Of a stretch of DNA of 64,000 bases, positions 18,301 through 26,248 are shown piece by piece. This stretch comes from Aliirhizobium smilacinae (GTDB lineage Bacteria > Pseudomonadota > Alphaproteobacteria > Rhizobiales > Rhizobiaceae). The translations under genes and the position numbers were made by a program. The stretch lies in the NCBI RefSeq assembly GCF_006335145.1, contig NZ_VDMN01000001.1, positions 744,001-808,000 of the forward strand, in the 5' to 3' direction. Each line of letters opens with the position of its first letter. Within the stretch, counting starts at the first letter, position 1. The notes below the pieces were generated by a model that worked only from the letters and a program-made list of their open reading frames with translations, was not told where the DNA came from and did not search any database.

Positions 18301-18820
18301 AGATGGCGTCGGCGCCTGCCTCCAGAGACTTGCGCAGGTTGGACAGGCCGGTCAGGCCGGATGCGGCGGAAAACAGCAGGCTGCCGATCTCGCCGCCACT
18401 TTTCAGCATGGTTTCCCCACCGGCCCGAAGCGAATCGGAATTCAGGCCGAAGGCACGCTCGAAGACATCGCGCGACAGATTTCCGAGAAACGGCGACAAT
18501 GCATCGTCCGCCAGGTTCTCTTCAGAATCGGAGTGTCCGAGCAGGGTATTCTTGCGTCCCTTGCGGCGCCGGAAGGACAAGGACTGCCCGTCACGCGCCG
18601 TCAGTTCCGCACCGATGCGCAGGACGCCGACATCATGCAGGAAGCCATATGCCGATCGTTCCGGGAACCCGAACAGCAGATCGGAAATCGCCGACAGGGC
18701 AGAGGATTTTCCGGCCTCATTCGGGCCGTAGACAATATGCAGCTTAGCGCCCGGCCTGAAGACGAGCTGGCGATCGGTGAGCGCGCCATAACGAAGGATG
18801 TCGAGACGATCAAAGCGCAT
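15368..18820 (-). CDS. yhaN: YhaN-like AAA/SMC-type ATPase (Rad50/SbcC-like)
   Basis: A 1150-residue ATPase with SbcC/Rad50 architecture. The P-loop GPNEAGKS is at 32-39, a long Arg/Glu/Ala-rich coiled coil (about 180-1000) forms the arm, and the C-terminal lobe carries an ABC-type signature (LSGLSEGTGDQLYLALRLA) and Walker B (PLVLDDIFQTFDDER). The opening MRFDRLDILRYG matches YhaN proteins. The upstream metallophosphoesterase gene ends 2 bases before this ATG, so the pair should form a nuclease-ATPase complex for DNA end processing, parallel to SbcD-SbcC. A zinc-hook CxxC was not seen in the coil. The 3' end overlaps the convergent gene by 24 bases. Confidence 0.9.
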   Translation of the reverse strand: MRFDRLDILRYGALTDRQLVFRPGAKLHIVYGPNEAGKSSALSAISDLLFGFPERSAYGFLHDVGVLRIGAELTARDGQSLSFRRRKGRKNTLLGHSDSEENLADDALSPFLGNLSRDVFERAFGLNSDSLRAGGETMLKSGGEIGSLLFSAASGLTGLSNLRKSLEAGADAIYSQRRSKDRSFYQVLDAHDAARKAERDNELKSGDWKSLLKEEAELGSEIQTLQHAREETKRTLDRLRRHMALEPLLRELDRERASLQHYEALAGVPAGFEAGLSKILEASRQNIEALAVSESEIARLGEEIAAIHVDEALLGAGPNILAAYSRSGVYLKAREDIARVRGEVDDFDQKLILAARRLGLRDLTDLQRAQPADADLARLRQLVEEGSDLDREMRQLRKRIDEEADALRKIEADVPLMRIVDPKPLSDQLAALRPEIEELTNLEALKIRAARARSDLDTAAARLDPPVKDIGLLLSVPLPDMETLVHHRRLIEAARQENAQALQKLVALKGDADELAGQLALLEGGGTIVSRETIGLARQQRDGLIDVLAAGPSEATLLAAKSSVEEADRLSDAALSDAERVSRHAHLTLQQRKIADAIAAAELAIRETGIAASDAMTEFEDLFHAAPLTPGAPERMIEWRRAVDGLAALSSALNAAEDEHEVLRSREETLRPALAALADATGASSGVLPPRSLAREISVRLEEITRQWSEGRTLERMRDTTSRTLMRLEADETDLRGKVDLWRSGFAAAATSAGLAEDATIEMANAALDIWRTLPDLMSERENRDRRVRGMARDMEAFEEEIVSLCRSLASDLVSVPADVAGGLLNDRVIAARAADNQRIALAAALERNRLSHDRNFAEAALLEVERAKYAEMVSVQPERLGAVLADLQERARHTASEELWRRRFADQANGLEESAVRSALVDFDKIAAGVEIERLDAEDSRQVNRLADLRAAEADNIRRRQELEKGTGAERAVFEKLAAEEEAKQLARRWVILKLAGSLLAHSMEVYREKQADPVMTRAGEVFSDLTGGRFARLVQIYDDNDDLQLAVERSTGEQVPLSGLSEGTGDQLYLALRLAFLEDYCRRNEPAPLVLDDIFQTFDDERTGAGLRTLAASSSAFQSILFTHQTSLMDAAQRELGDDVDLIRLDRA

Positions 18821-18822
18821 GG

Positions 18823-20058
18823 TCAGTTAGCCTCCGCCGCACGGGAGACGAGCAGGTCACGGGCTTCCGTGAGAAGCACATCGAGGTCGTCGCCAAGCGG
18901 CAGGTCCCCTGCTCCGCTGCCTCCCGGCAGTCTGGCAGCAATTTCCGCAACACGGGCAGCGGCCTCCTCCAGCAGTTCCGGCGGAAACCCATCCATCGCT
19001 AGCAGACCGTCGAGACCGAGCGTGGCGGTGCCGCGCTCTGCCGTTCCGGTGTCCGGATCGATGCGCAGATCGAGCTTTTCGAGCCAGATATCCGCATGGC
19101 CGCGATGGCAGGCAGCCTGCACCTCATCGCGAAAATCCTCCGCCTTCGACAGGAGCTGATTGCGGACGCGGCTTTTACCGGTCATTCGGACACGCAGCGC
19201 AAGCGGCCTGCCCTCCATGGCCTCGACCAGCGGCTCTATTGCGTCTTCGACGCGGCGCAACACGGCGGCCGGCGTGTCCTCCATCTCGACTGCGATGTTC
19301 AACTCGGCAAAGCGTGCGCTGTCGGTGATCAGGCGTTCGTAGGCGATGCGGCCATCCTCGACCGTCACCAGCACGGCACCCTTGGCTCCCGTCTCGCGGA
19401 TCGAACGACCTTGCAGGTTGCCGGGAAATACCACGAGCGGATCTTTCGCCACGATTTCGAAATCGTGGACATGGCCGAGTGCCCAATAGTCGTAGCCGCG
19501 TGAGCGCAGGTCCTCCACCGAGCATGGCGCATAGGGTGCATGCGGCTCGCGGCCGGTGAGCGATGTGTGCAGCACGCCGATATTGAACCAGCCGGGATCA
19601 GGCTTGGGATAGGCGAGCGCGAGGTTCTCGCTTGCCGAGCGTTCGGCGAACCCCTGGCCGTGCAGCGCGACCTTCAGATGCTCAAGCCGGAAGCTACCGG
19701 GTTTTGCCGTCGGGAATTCGCTGACATTTTTCGGCAGCGTGATGGTTCTGGTAATGACGCTTTCGGCGTCGTGATTGCCTTTCAGAAGGAATACCGGAAT
19801 GCCGGCGCGTTCCAGCCGTGCGACTTCGCGGTTGAAGAACAAGCCGATCTTGTTGTCCTTCCAGTCGCCATCATACACGTCGCCGGCGACGATGAAAAAA
19901 TCGACCTTGCGCTCCACCGCCTCGTCCACAAGGGCGGAAAAAGCCTTGCGGCCGGCCTCGATGAACAGGTCTGCAAGATCTGCATCCTTCAGCGCCAGTC
20001 CCTGAAAGGGGCTGCCGAGATGCAGGTCTGCAGCATGGATGAAGCGGAATGAGGTCAT
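18823..20058 (-). CDS. yhaO: YhaO-like DNA repair metallophosphoesterase (SbcD/Mre11-like)
   Basis: A 411-residue calcineurin-type phosphoesterase. The metal-binding motifs occur in order: HAADLHLGSPF near the N-terminus, GDVYDGDW, LKGNHDAES, and LGHVHDF. ATG 20058 is chosen because AGG lies 7 bases upstream and the protein then begins MTSFRFIHAADLHLG, as in YhaO. It is directly followed by the yhaN-like gene, so this should be the Mn-dependent nuclease subunit of the pair. The C-terminal 150 residues are a probable capping domain. No nearby gene points to a specific trigger such as phage defence. Confidence 0.9.
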   Translation of the reverse strand: MTSFRFIHAADLHLGSPFQGLALKDADLADLFIEAGRKAFSALVDEAVERKVDFFIVAGDVYDGDWKDNKIGLFFNREVARLERAGIPVFLLKGNHDAESVITRTITLPKNVSEFPTAKPGSFRLEHLKVALHGQGFAERSASENLALAYPKPDPGWFNIGVLHTSLTGREPHAPYAPCSVEDLRSRGYDYWALGHVHDFEIVAKDPLVVFPGNLQGRSIRETGAKGAVLVTVEDGRIAYERLITDSARFAELNIAVEMEDTPAAVLRRVEDAIEPLVEAMEGRPLALRVRMTGKSRVRNQLLSKAEDFRDEVQAACHRGHADIWLEKLDLRIDPDTGTAERGTATLGLDGLLAMDGFPPELLEEAAARVAEIAARLPGGSGAGDLPLGDDLDVLLTEARDLLVSRAAEAN

Positions 20059-20116
20059 CGATTCGCCTGATAGGAACACATCGGGAACGACAGACTTAAA
20101 GGAGGCGCCTCCAATA

Positions 20117-20150
20117 GAAAAGGCCGGGTGTCGAAACACCCGGCCTTTTC
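20117..20150 (-). terminator. Rho-independent terminator of the phytase-like gene
   Basis: Perfect 15-base arms (20117-20131 and 20136-20150) around a CGAA tetraloop, GC-rich core GGCCGGGTGT, with T-runs on both strands. It lies 20 bases past the phytase-like stop. Confidence 0.93.
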
Positions 20151-20169
20151 CCGTTCATTCGCAAAAGGA

Positions 20170-22359
20170 TCAGTTGGTGACCTTGATGGTGACGGGCAGG
20201 AACAACGTCTCGCCGGAGCTGTCGTCAACGCCGTCATTGTCGGTGACCATGAAGGCCTTGCCCGACTTGTCGAAGGCAAAACCTTCCAGCTTGTCGAGAA
20301 CGTAGCCGTTGGTGGCAGACTTCAGGTCGGGCAGGAAGTCGTGGACCTCTTCCTTCTTCACGAGCGGCAGTTCTCCGCCAAGCTTTGCCGGCTTCAGGTC
20401 ATTCAGGGCGACGCGATAAAGCTTTTTCAGCTTGGCGGCATCGCCGACGAGATTGTCGCGTTCGACGATATAGAGGTGGTCACCATTGGCGGTGATTTCC
20501 GACAGGCCGACCCAGCCCTTCTCTGCCTTTTCGAGCGGGTAACGGACCGCGGCCCATTCCTTCGACTTCGGCTTGTAGCTGAGAAGTTTCACCTGGCCCT
20601 TCGGATCATCCTTCCATTCGCGCTGGATCGCCATCCAGAGCGTCAGGTCGTCGCCCGAGCCGATGGTGGTAACGCCTTCGAGACCGTAACGGCTCTCACC
20701 GGCCAGCAGTTCGGCCGGAAGACCGATCTCGGTCTTGATCTCGCCCTTGGCGTTGACGTTGTAGAGGCCGTGGCCGACGAGCTTGGCACTGTCGCCTTCC
20801 GACGCCAACCAGAAGCCGCCCTTGCCATCGAGAGCGATGCCTTCGATATCGAGCTTCTGGGCAGGCTGACCGTTGCGGGTGATGCGGACGACGTTGGTGA
20901 TCTCGGCCGGCTTCTTGGTCGTGTCGATGGTGAAGATCGACGGCTGCATGGCGTAGACCGAGTCGCTGACGGCGTAGACGATACCATCCTTCTCGGCGTC
21001 ACCGACGAGACCCGACAGAGCACCCCAGCCGAGCGGCTTGCCATCGACATCCTTGGACACCAGCGTCGGATAGGCTTTTTCGCCTTCCGCCAGTTCGTAG
21101 AGCATCACATGCGAGCGCGGGCCGCCGTCTTCGCCGAGATCGGCTTCGTTGGCGGTGGCAAGCAGGTTGCGGCCCGGAATGGCGACAGCGCCTTCGGGCG
21201 AGATGCCCGATGGCAGGAGCTGAACGAGTTCAGGTGTCGCACCGGTGTCCTTGTAGACGGCGACCATGGAGCCGCGCTCGGACAGCACGAAGAAATATTG
21301 CTGGCCATTAAAGACTGCAGCCTCCATGCCTTCCGGCTCGATGCCCTTGTTCTTGGCGCGCTTTTCCGGGAAATGGCCAACACGGGCGATCGCGTATTCC
21401 AGCGACGTGCCGGCGTCGTAGAGAACCTTGCCCGAACGATCGAAGATGGTGAAGCCGCGCGAACCGCCCTTGTAGTCGCCTTCGTTGGCAATCACGAGAC
21501 GGTCGGTGCCGAGCCACTTAACAGCATCCGGCTCGCGCGGAACGGCGGAAAGCTTGTTGTTGAAGTTCAGCGCGCCATCGGTCTTGGCATCGACGCCATC
21601 GAGATCGACCGTGCCGGCGGAGAAATGGCCAGTGACCTTGGCGGTCTTGCTGTCGATGATGATGACGTGGTTGTTTTCCTGCAGCGTCAGGGCGATTTCG
21701 CCATTGGCGTTGATGTTGACGAATTCCGGCTCCGGATCTTCCGGCGCAACGGTGGCCAAGCCGGTCACGTCGACGCGCTTGATGCTGTCGCAGGCCGGTA
21801 CGCCATTGTTGAGCGTGAGGATGAGGAGTTCGCCGGCCGGAAGCTGCGGCAGAGCGCCGTCGTTCAGGTCTTCGTCCCGCTGGTTCTCGATCGCGATGGC
21901 AGCAAATGTGCCATCTGGCGAGACGACGACGGAGTCCGGCTGACCACCGAGATCGCAGGTGCTTTCCATTTTCTTCGATGCGATATCGACGACACCGAGT
22001 GCGCCTGCCGGCTTCGTCATATCTTCGGTCTTGTCGATGGTGACGAGAACCTTTGGACCGGCCACGGCAACCGAGTTCGGCTCGCCCTCGATTGCAAGCG
22101 AACCGCCCGCCTTGGGAGCCTTGGCATCGGTGATGTCGATAAAGCCGATCGTGCCGCCCGGAGCGTCGGAATAGATCAGCATATTGCCGTCAGCCGTCGC
22201 GGTAATGATTTCCGACGACGTCGCCTTGTCTGCGCCTTTGGGCAGATTATTGGCGACCGGGAAAGATGCGATGCGGTTGAAAACCTGTTCTGCGCTGGCC
22301 GGCGCGGCGACCGAAGTCAGCAAGGCCGCCGTCAATGCGAGCCGAAACGAAACTGTCAT
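20170..22359 (-). CDS. Secreted phytase-like esterase (beta-propeller), Pho-regulated
   Basis: A 729-residue exported protein with a clear signal peptide (AALLTSVAAPASA, cleavage after about residue 23). The N-terminal half looks like a WD40/YVTN-type propeller (repeats such as GQPDSVVVSPDG and GEPNSVAVAGPK). The C-terminal half resembles the esterase-like phytase domain (IEPEGMEAAVF, LDIEGIALDGKGGFW, YGLEGVTTIG, LEGFAFD). The likely role is release of phosphate from organic phosphate outside the cytoplasm, but no catalytic residue can be assigned. A tandem PhoB box lies about 50 bases before the start, and a strong terminator makes it a single-gene unit. A 785-codon open frame on the opposite strand is a composition shadow. 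Confidence 0.85.
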   Translation of the reverse strand: MTVSFRLALTAALLTSVAAPASAEQVFNRIASFPVANNLPKGADKATSSEIITATADGNMLIYSDAPGGTIGFIDITDAKAPKAGGSLAIEGEPNSVAVAGPKVLVTIDKTEDMTKPAGALGVVDIASKKMESTCDLGGQPDSVVVSPDGTFAAIAIENQRDEDLNDGALPQLPAGELLILTLNNGVPACDSIKRVDVTGLATVAPEDPEPEFVNINANGEIALTLQENNHVIIIDSKTAKVTGHFSAGTVDLDGVDAKTDGALNFNNKLSAVPREPDAVKWLGTDRLVIANEGDYKGGSRGFTIFDRSGKVLYDAGTSLEYAIARVGHFPEKRAKNKGIEPEGMEAAVFNGQQYFFVLSERGSMVAVYKDTGATPELVQLLPSGISPEGAVAIPGRNLLATANEADLGEDGGPRSHVMLYELAEGEKAYPTLVSKDVDGKPLGWGALSGLVGDAEKDGIVYAVSDSVYAMQPSIFTIDTTKKPAEITNVVRITRNGQPAQKLDIEGIALDGKGGFWLASEGDSAKLVGHGLYNVNAKGEIKTEIGLPAELLAGESRYGLEGVTTIGSGDDLTLWMAIQREWKDDPKGQVKLLSYKPKSKEWAAVRYPLEKAEKGWVGLSEITANGDHLYIVERDNLVGDAAKLKKLYRVALNDLKPAKLGGELPLVKKEEVHDFLPDLKSATNGYVLDKLEGFAFDKSGKAFMVTDNDGVDDSSGETLFLPVTIKVTN

Positions 22360-22408
22360 GCCAATTCTCCCCTATCCTTAAACCACCGGTGGGTAGTGAG
22401 GCACGGTC

Positions 22409-22426
22409 ATGACAACAGGATGACAA
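22409..22426 (-). promoter_or_regulatory. PhoB box upstream of the phytase-like gene
   Basis: On the minus strand it reads TTGTCAT-CCTG-TTGTCAT, two 7-base units in 11-base register, the pattern of rhizobial and enterobacterial Pho boxes (CTGTCAT-N4-CTGTCAT). It ends 49 bases before the ATG, where an activator site replacing the -35 would sit. Confidence 0.85.
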
Positions 22427-22483
22427 AAACAACACCCCTGATTGCAATCGCATCGGACAGGGATGACGGCTATGGCACAAAAT

Positions 22484-22510
22484 GAAAAAGGCCGGGCAAA
22501 ACCCGACCTT
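22484..22510 (-). terminator. Rho-independent terminator of the pyrophosphatase gene
   Basis: Arms 22488-22496 and 22502-22510 pair over 9 bases with one G-U; on the minus strand the stem is followed by a T-run (A-run at 22485-22489 of the plus strand). It lies about 30 bases after the pyrophosphatase stop. Confidence 0.85.
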
Positions 22511-22541
22511 CGTATTTGTCATTTACAAGCAGTAACCGGGA

Positions 22542-23144
22542 TCACTTCTTCTTTGCGGCATAGGCCTTGATGGCTTCCGACACTTCGCCTTCAGCATGGG
22601 CGGCATTGTCGAAACCATTCAGCTCGACAGCTTTGCGGCCGGCCGGAAGCTGCTTGTAGACGCGGAAGAAGGCCTGAAGGCGTTCCTGCTCGACCTGCGG
22701 CAGGTCGGTAATTTCCTTAATGTTGTCGTAGCTCGGGTCGATCTTGCTGGTCGGGACAGCGACAATCTTGTCGTCGACTTCGCCACCGTCGATCATCTTC
22801 AACACGCCGATCGGGCGAACCTTGATGATGGCGCCCGGAACGACCGGTTCGCGGGTATAAACGAGTGCGTCGAGCGGATCGTTGTCACCGCCGAGCGAGC
22901 TGGTGATCGAGCCGTAATTGGCCGGATAGATGACCGGCATGGACTGGTAACGGTCAACGACGATGTGGCCGGTGTCGGCATCGATTTCATACTTGGTAAA
23001 GCTGCCCTGCGGGATCTCGATGGCAACGTTGAATTCCTTGCCGTCGTCCTTCTTCTGCGGGAAGTCGAGGTAGGAAACATATTCAGCGGAAGCAAAGCCG
23101 GCGGTGACGAGAAGCGCGGCGGCGGCAGTCAGAAGTGTTTTCAT
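22542..23144 (-). CDS. ppa: Exported family I inorganic pyrophosphatase
   Basis: A 200-residue inorganic pyrophosphatase that hydrolyses PPi to two phosphates with Mg. The signature DNDPLDALVY (D87, D89, D92) is intact. ATG 23144 is chosen because the protein then begins with a signal peptide (MKTLLTAAAALLVTAGFASA, cleavage after about residue 20). The usual bacterial Ppa is cytosolic, so an exported copy suggests scavenging of periplasmic PPi. A PhoB box 46 bases upstream and the neighbouring Pho-box esterase support phosphate-starvation induction. The housekeeping Ppa is expected elsewhere in the genome. The C-terminus is rich in Lys (AAKKK). Confidence 0.9.
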   Translation of the reverse strand: MKTLLTAAAALLVTAGFASAEYVSYLDFPQKKDDGKEFNVAIEIPQGSFTKYEIDADTGHIVVDRYQSMPVIYPANYGSITSSLGGDNDPLDALVYTREPVVPGAIIKVRPIGVLKMIDGGEVDDKIVAVPTSKIDPSYDNIKEITDLPQVEQERLQAFFRVYKQLPAGRKAVELNGFDNAAHAEGEVSEAIKAYAAKKK

Positions 23145-23190
23145 GAAAATCCCGTTCGGTGTGGTGAGGCCCCTCACCTATGCAGGTGAC

Positions 23191-23208
23191 ATGACAATGC
23201 GATGACAA
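23191..23208 (-). promoter_or_regulatory. PhoB box upstream of the exported pyrophosphatase
   Basis: The minus strand reads TTGTCAT-CGCA-TTGTCAT, again two units 11 bases apart. It ends 46 bases before the ATG, nearly the same geometry as the box of the phytase-like gene. Confidence 0.85.
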
Positions 23209-23242
23209 TATCCACCCTTTCGAGATCTCCCCGACAAAATGT

Positions 23243-23268
23243 AAAAGGCCCGACAAAGCCGGGCCTTT
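23243..23268 (-). terminator. Rho-independent terminator of the autotransporter gene
   Basis: Arms AAAGGCCCG (23244-23252) and CGGGCCTTT (23260-23268) around a 7-base loop, with a T-run on the minus strand, 48 bases past the stop of the autotransporter gene. Confidence 0.85.
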
Positions 23269-23315
23269 CCAATTGAATACCGGGATTTCCGGCGGCGGAT
23301 TTCAGTGGCGAACGT

Positions 23316-25481
23316 TCAGAACTTGACGGTATAGTTGCTGCGCAGCCAGACAGTCGGATCCTGGCCCTTGGTCGTGGCATTGACCATGAACGAGGCGACC
23401 CCCTTGCCGAGATCGAATTCGGCGCCGACACCGCCGCGCGCCCAGAACTGCTGCAGATCCTGACCTTCGAGATTGAAGTCGCTGATGCCGGTCAGTGTAC
23501 CTGTCGATGCCGCCGCATGGCTTTCGAACTGGTAGTCCAGCTCGGCCTTGGCAAGCAGCCGGACCGTGTCGTTCAGGGGACGAACGAAATCGGCACCGAG
23601 ACGGGCAATCGTAGAATGGTCGCTTGACCCGTCGAACTCGACCGGGAAAGAGCCGCCGGTTTCGGTGAATGCATCGACTTTGGTGTGGGCGTAGGAGAAG
23701 CCGACATAAGGCGTGATCGCCGTCTCGTCGACAGTAACCGCGTTCAGCCAGTCGAAGCGGATCTTGGCGCCCCAGGTTTCGGCATTGGTATCACCTTCAG
23801 AATAGTCGGTTGCCGCACCACTTAGATAACCACGACGGCTGTCGACACTGCTGCGTCCCCAGTAGCCACCGGCCGTCATATAGACGTTCTGGCCGAGATC
23901 GACGGAAACTTCCGGCGACAGATAGAAACCACGCTGGCGCACATCGCCGCCGGCATCGAGATCCTGATCGGTATAGGTGGCGCCGGCCGAGAAGCGCGCT
24001 GTCACACCATCTGCAATACCATAACCGAAGCCGAACTCGCCGAGAGCCAGGCCGCCATCGGCGTGATCGCCATTGTCATAACCGCCGTCGATCGTGCCCC
24101 AAACGGAGCGCTGACCGGTGGTCAGCAGGTTGCGCATCGGTGCGCCCTGGGCGCCGAACATGATCGTGTCGGCGCTGTTGACGCCGCTCTGGACGATGAC
24201 GCTGCTGGCCGTCGCGACAGTCGGGAAAAATTCGGCGGTATCGATGATACCGCTTCCGCCTTCGCAAACGTCAGCGTTGCATTCATTGCCGCCCTCGTTG
24301 CCCTGATTTTCGATGACACGGGCAATATAGGTGGAGCCGGTGGTTGTCTCGCCGATGATGACATTGCCATCAGCCGACACGAGATCGGCGGTTTGCGTGA
24401 TGGCATTGCCGATCGTCGCTCCCTCTCTTGCCAGCCAGTCTTCGACAGTCTCCATGCCGGTCGCCTGCGTCCAGCGGAATCCGTGACTGTCAGACTGGGC
24501 GTCTGTTGCCCATCCGACGACGACGCCGCCGTCGGCGTTTACTGCACTTGCGCTGGAGGACGTACCGCCAAGTGTTCCCAGATCGGTGATCTGACCGAAG
24601 GAACTCGTATAGCGATAGGCATGATAATCGCCACCGACCAGAGAGGACTGGCCGACCAGAACATTGCCATCGCCGCTCATTGCGTTCAGCCAGGTGTAAG
24701 AACCACCCAGGCTGCCGATGTCGACCATCCCGGTCGCTTCTGTCCAGCGAAACACGTGGTACGGCGATGACGAGGATGTCTCTCCAGATCCGGCGACCAC
24801 GGATCCATCACTGCTGACAAAGTCGGCGCTGGAGGAGCTATAAAGCGTATCGATGTTTTCCATCGTGCCGCTGTCCACAGTCCATTGAAAGGCGTGATAG
24901 GCACTATCTAATGTCATGGCTTTACCAACAACGGTACTGCCGTCATTGCTGATCGCATTGGCTTCGGAATGCAGGCCGCCAAACGTACCGAGACCGACCA
25001 TGCCGCTCGACGGTGTCCAGTAGAAGGCTTCCTTCATGAAGCTCATGACGCTGACATAGCCAGCAACGGCCGTTCCGTCTCCGTTCACCACTTTAGCGAA
25101 GGTAGCGGTCGTGTTGGCGTCGACGGTGCCTAAATCGACGAAGCCACCAGCGGCAGTCCATACAAAGGAGGTCTTGCCGCGGATTGCGTCGGTATAGGTG
25201 CCCGTCACGGTTTTACCATCGGCGCTCAGGTCTTTGACGGTGAAAGCGGAGGCGCCGGCCGGAGGTGTGATTTGCTGGGTTGCATTGGTTGCGGTGGATA
25301 TAAGCGCATAGCTGTAATCGCTCGTAGCCTGATCATAGGACGATTTGAGAATAACCAAACCGTCGCTGCTCAGACCGATTACGTCCGGCCTCGACGCGGC
25401 CTGGGCCACAGATGCAACTCCCAGCATGCTGACGAGAGCAGAACTGGCAAGAAGACAAAGGGTCTTGGATTTAAGAAACAT
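23316..25481 (-). CDS. HAF-repeat autotransporter (type Va secretion)
   Basis: A 721-residue surface protein: signal peptide (about 1-29, ending VASVAQA), a passenger of at least six HAF-type repeats (TSFVWT, EAFYWT, HAFQWT, HVFRWT, HAYRYT, HGFRWT, each followed by a GM..LGTLGG-like turn), a short Cys-containing hinge (NECNADVCEGG) and a C-terminal autotransporter beta-domain from about residue 455, ending in the outer-membrane signature YTVKF. The passenger is presumably displayed or released; its target is unknown. No Pho box was found upstream, unlike the two genes downstream. It has its own terminator. A role in surface attachment is plausible but not shown. Confidence 0.9.
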   Translation of the reverse strand: MFLKSKTLCLLASSALVSMLGVASVAQAASRPDVIGLSSDGLVILKSSYDQATSDYSYALISTATNATQQITPPAGASAFTVKDLSADGKTVTGTYTDAIRGKTSFVWTAAGGFVDLGTVDANTTATFAKVVNGDGTAVAGYVSVMSFMKEAFYWTPSSGMVGLGTFGGLHSEANAISNDGSTVVGKAMTLDSAYHAFQWTVDSGTMENIDTLYSSSSADFVSSDGSVVAGSGETSSSSPYHVFRWTEATGMVDIGSLGGSYTWLNAMSGDGNVLVGQSSLVGGDYHAYRYTSSFGQITDLGTLGGTSSSASAVNADGGVVVGWATDAQSDSHGFRWTQATGMETVEDWLAREGATIGNAITQTADLVSADGNVIIGETTTGSTYIARVIENQGNEGGNECNADVCEGGSGIIDTAEFFPTVATASSVIVQSGVNSADTIMFGAQGAPMRNLLTTGQRSVWGTIDGGYDNGDHADGGLALGEFGFGYGIADGVTARFSAGATYTDQDLDAGGDVRQRGFYLSPEVSVDLGQNVYMTAGGYWGRSSVDSRRGYLSGAATDYSEGDTNAETWGAKIRFDWLNAVTVDETAITPYVGFSYAHTKVDAFTETGGSFPVEFDGSSDHSTIARLGADFVRPLNDTVRLLAKAELDYQFESHAAASTGTLTGISDFNLEGQDLQQFWARGGVGAEFDLGKGVASFMVNATTKGQDPTVWLRSNYTVKF

Positions 25482-25714
25482 TTCTAGAACACTCGCTGAT
25501 CGTTTGAGACGGATGCCGTCAGCGACGCCGAGATATGAAATGCCTCATAAAAGTAAGAAGTAATCATATTTCTAAATTACGAATCGCTTGTGCCCCCACG
25601 CACGCATTGGTGAGGATTCACTCGATCTGACAAGTCTAGCGAAATCAGCCCTCCGGCGTTTTTCTGACAGATGATAAGAAAGCCGAAGCGGTGTTGCCGG
25701 TGCGCACCACCATT

Positions 25715-25730
25715 CAATTACCGGTAATTG
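25715..25730. promoter_or_regulatory. Perfect 16-base palindrome, candidate operator
   Basis: CAATTACCGGTAATTG is fully self-complementary. It lies about 230 bases upstream of the autotransporter start and outside the hupB terminator, so it fits a dimeric repressor site. Which regulator binds is unknown. Confidence 0.4.
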
Positions 25731-25780
25731 GTGTTCACCCAAGGCCCGCCACCGGGAGTGGAGACAGTATTTTGCGCAAC

Positions 25781-25809
25781 AAAAAACCCCGGAGACGATC
25801 CGGGGTTTT
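25781..25809 (-). terminator. Rho-independent terminator of hupB
   Basis: Arms AAAACCCCGG (25783-25792) and CCGGGGTTTT (25800-25809) with a 7-base loop; six T on the minus strand after the stem; 33 bases past the hupB stop. Confidence 0.93.
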
Positions 25810-25841
25810 GAGACCAGGCAGACATGCTGCCGGGTGAAGTC

Positions 25842-26120
25842 TTACTTGCCGTTGACGGCGTCCTTCAGACCCTTGCCGGCCGAGAACTTCGGAACGTTGC
25901 GAGCCGGGATATCGACTTCTGCGCCGGTCGACGGGTTGCGGCCCTTGGAGGCTTCGCGACGGGATACCGAGAAGCTGCCGAAGCCAGCGAGGCGAATGTC
26001 GCCACCGTTCTTCAGTTCGCCCTGTACGGTTTCGAATACTGCGTCCACGGCGGATGCGGCGTCAGCCTTGGAGAGGCCAGCCTTTTCGGCAACTGCGGAA
26101 ACCAGCTCGTTCTTATTCAT
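25842..26120 (-). CDS. hupB: DNA-binding protein HU
   Basis: A 92-residue nucleoid protein of the HU/IHF family. Landmarks are MNKNELVSAVAEKAGLSKADA at the N-terminus, the GFGSF turn (47-51) and the DNA-arm motif GRNPSTGAEVDIPA. HU forms dimers that bend DNA and compact the nucleoid. The gene sits 190 bases downstream of lon on the same strand, as in many Proteobacteria, but lon has its own terminator in between, so hupB needs a separate promoter in the short gap. Length is typical. Confidence 0.97.
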   Translation of the reverse strand: MNKNELVSAVAEKAGLSKADAASAVDAVFETVQGELKNGGDIRLAGFGSFSVSRREASKGRNPSTGAEVDIPARNVPKFSAGKGLKDAVNGK

Positions 26121-26248
26121 GTTTCCATCCCTTTCTACGGTTTTGGAACGACTCGATTAGTCGGCGCCGACAATAGTTTTGCGTCGGGGCTTGGCAACCC
26201 AAAAGCTCTGAGACGGCCTGAAAAACAAGGGGTTTCGTGCATTTTTCA

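Larger units (their letters stand above)
25482..25841. promoter_or_regulatory. Intergenic region between autotransporter and hupB
   Basis: A 360-base gap with no gene. From right to left it holds the hupB terminator, a 16-base perfect palindrome at 25715-25730 and the AT-rich leader of the autotransporter gene (25540-25585). Confidence 0.5.

Noticed and set aside
20128..22485. A 785-codon open frame on the plus strand opposite the phytase-like gene
   Set aside because: It lacks a ribosome site and any family motif, while the minus strand has a signal peptide, a PhoB box and a terminator. High GC content produces long antisense frames; the same holds for frames opposite lon, clpX and the PKS.
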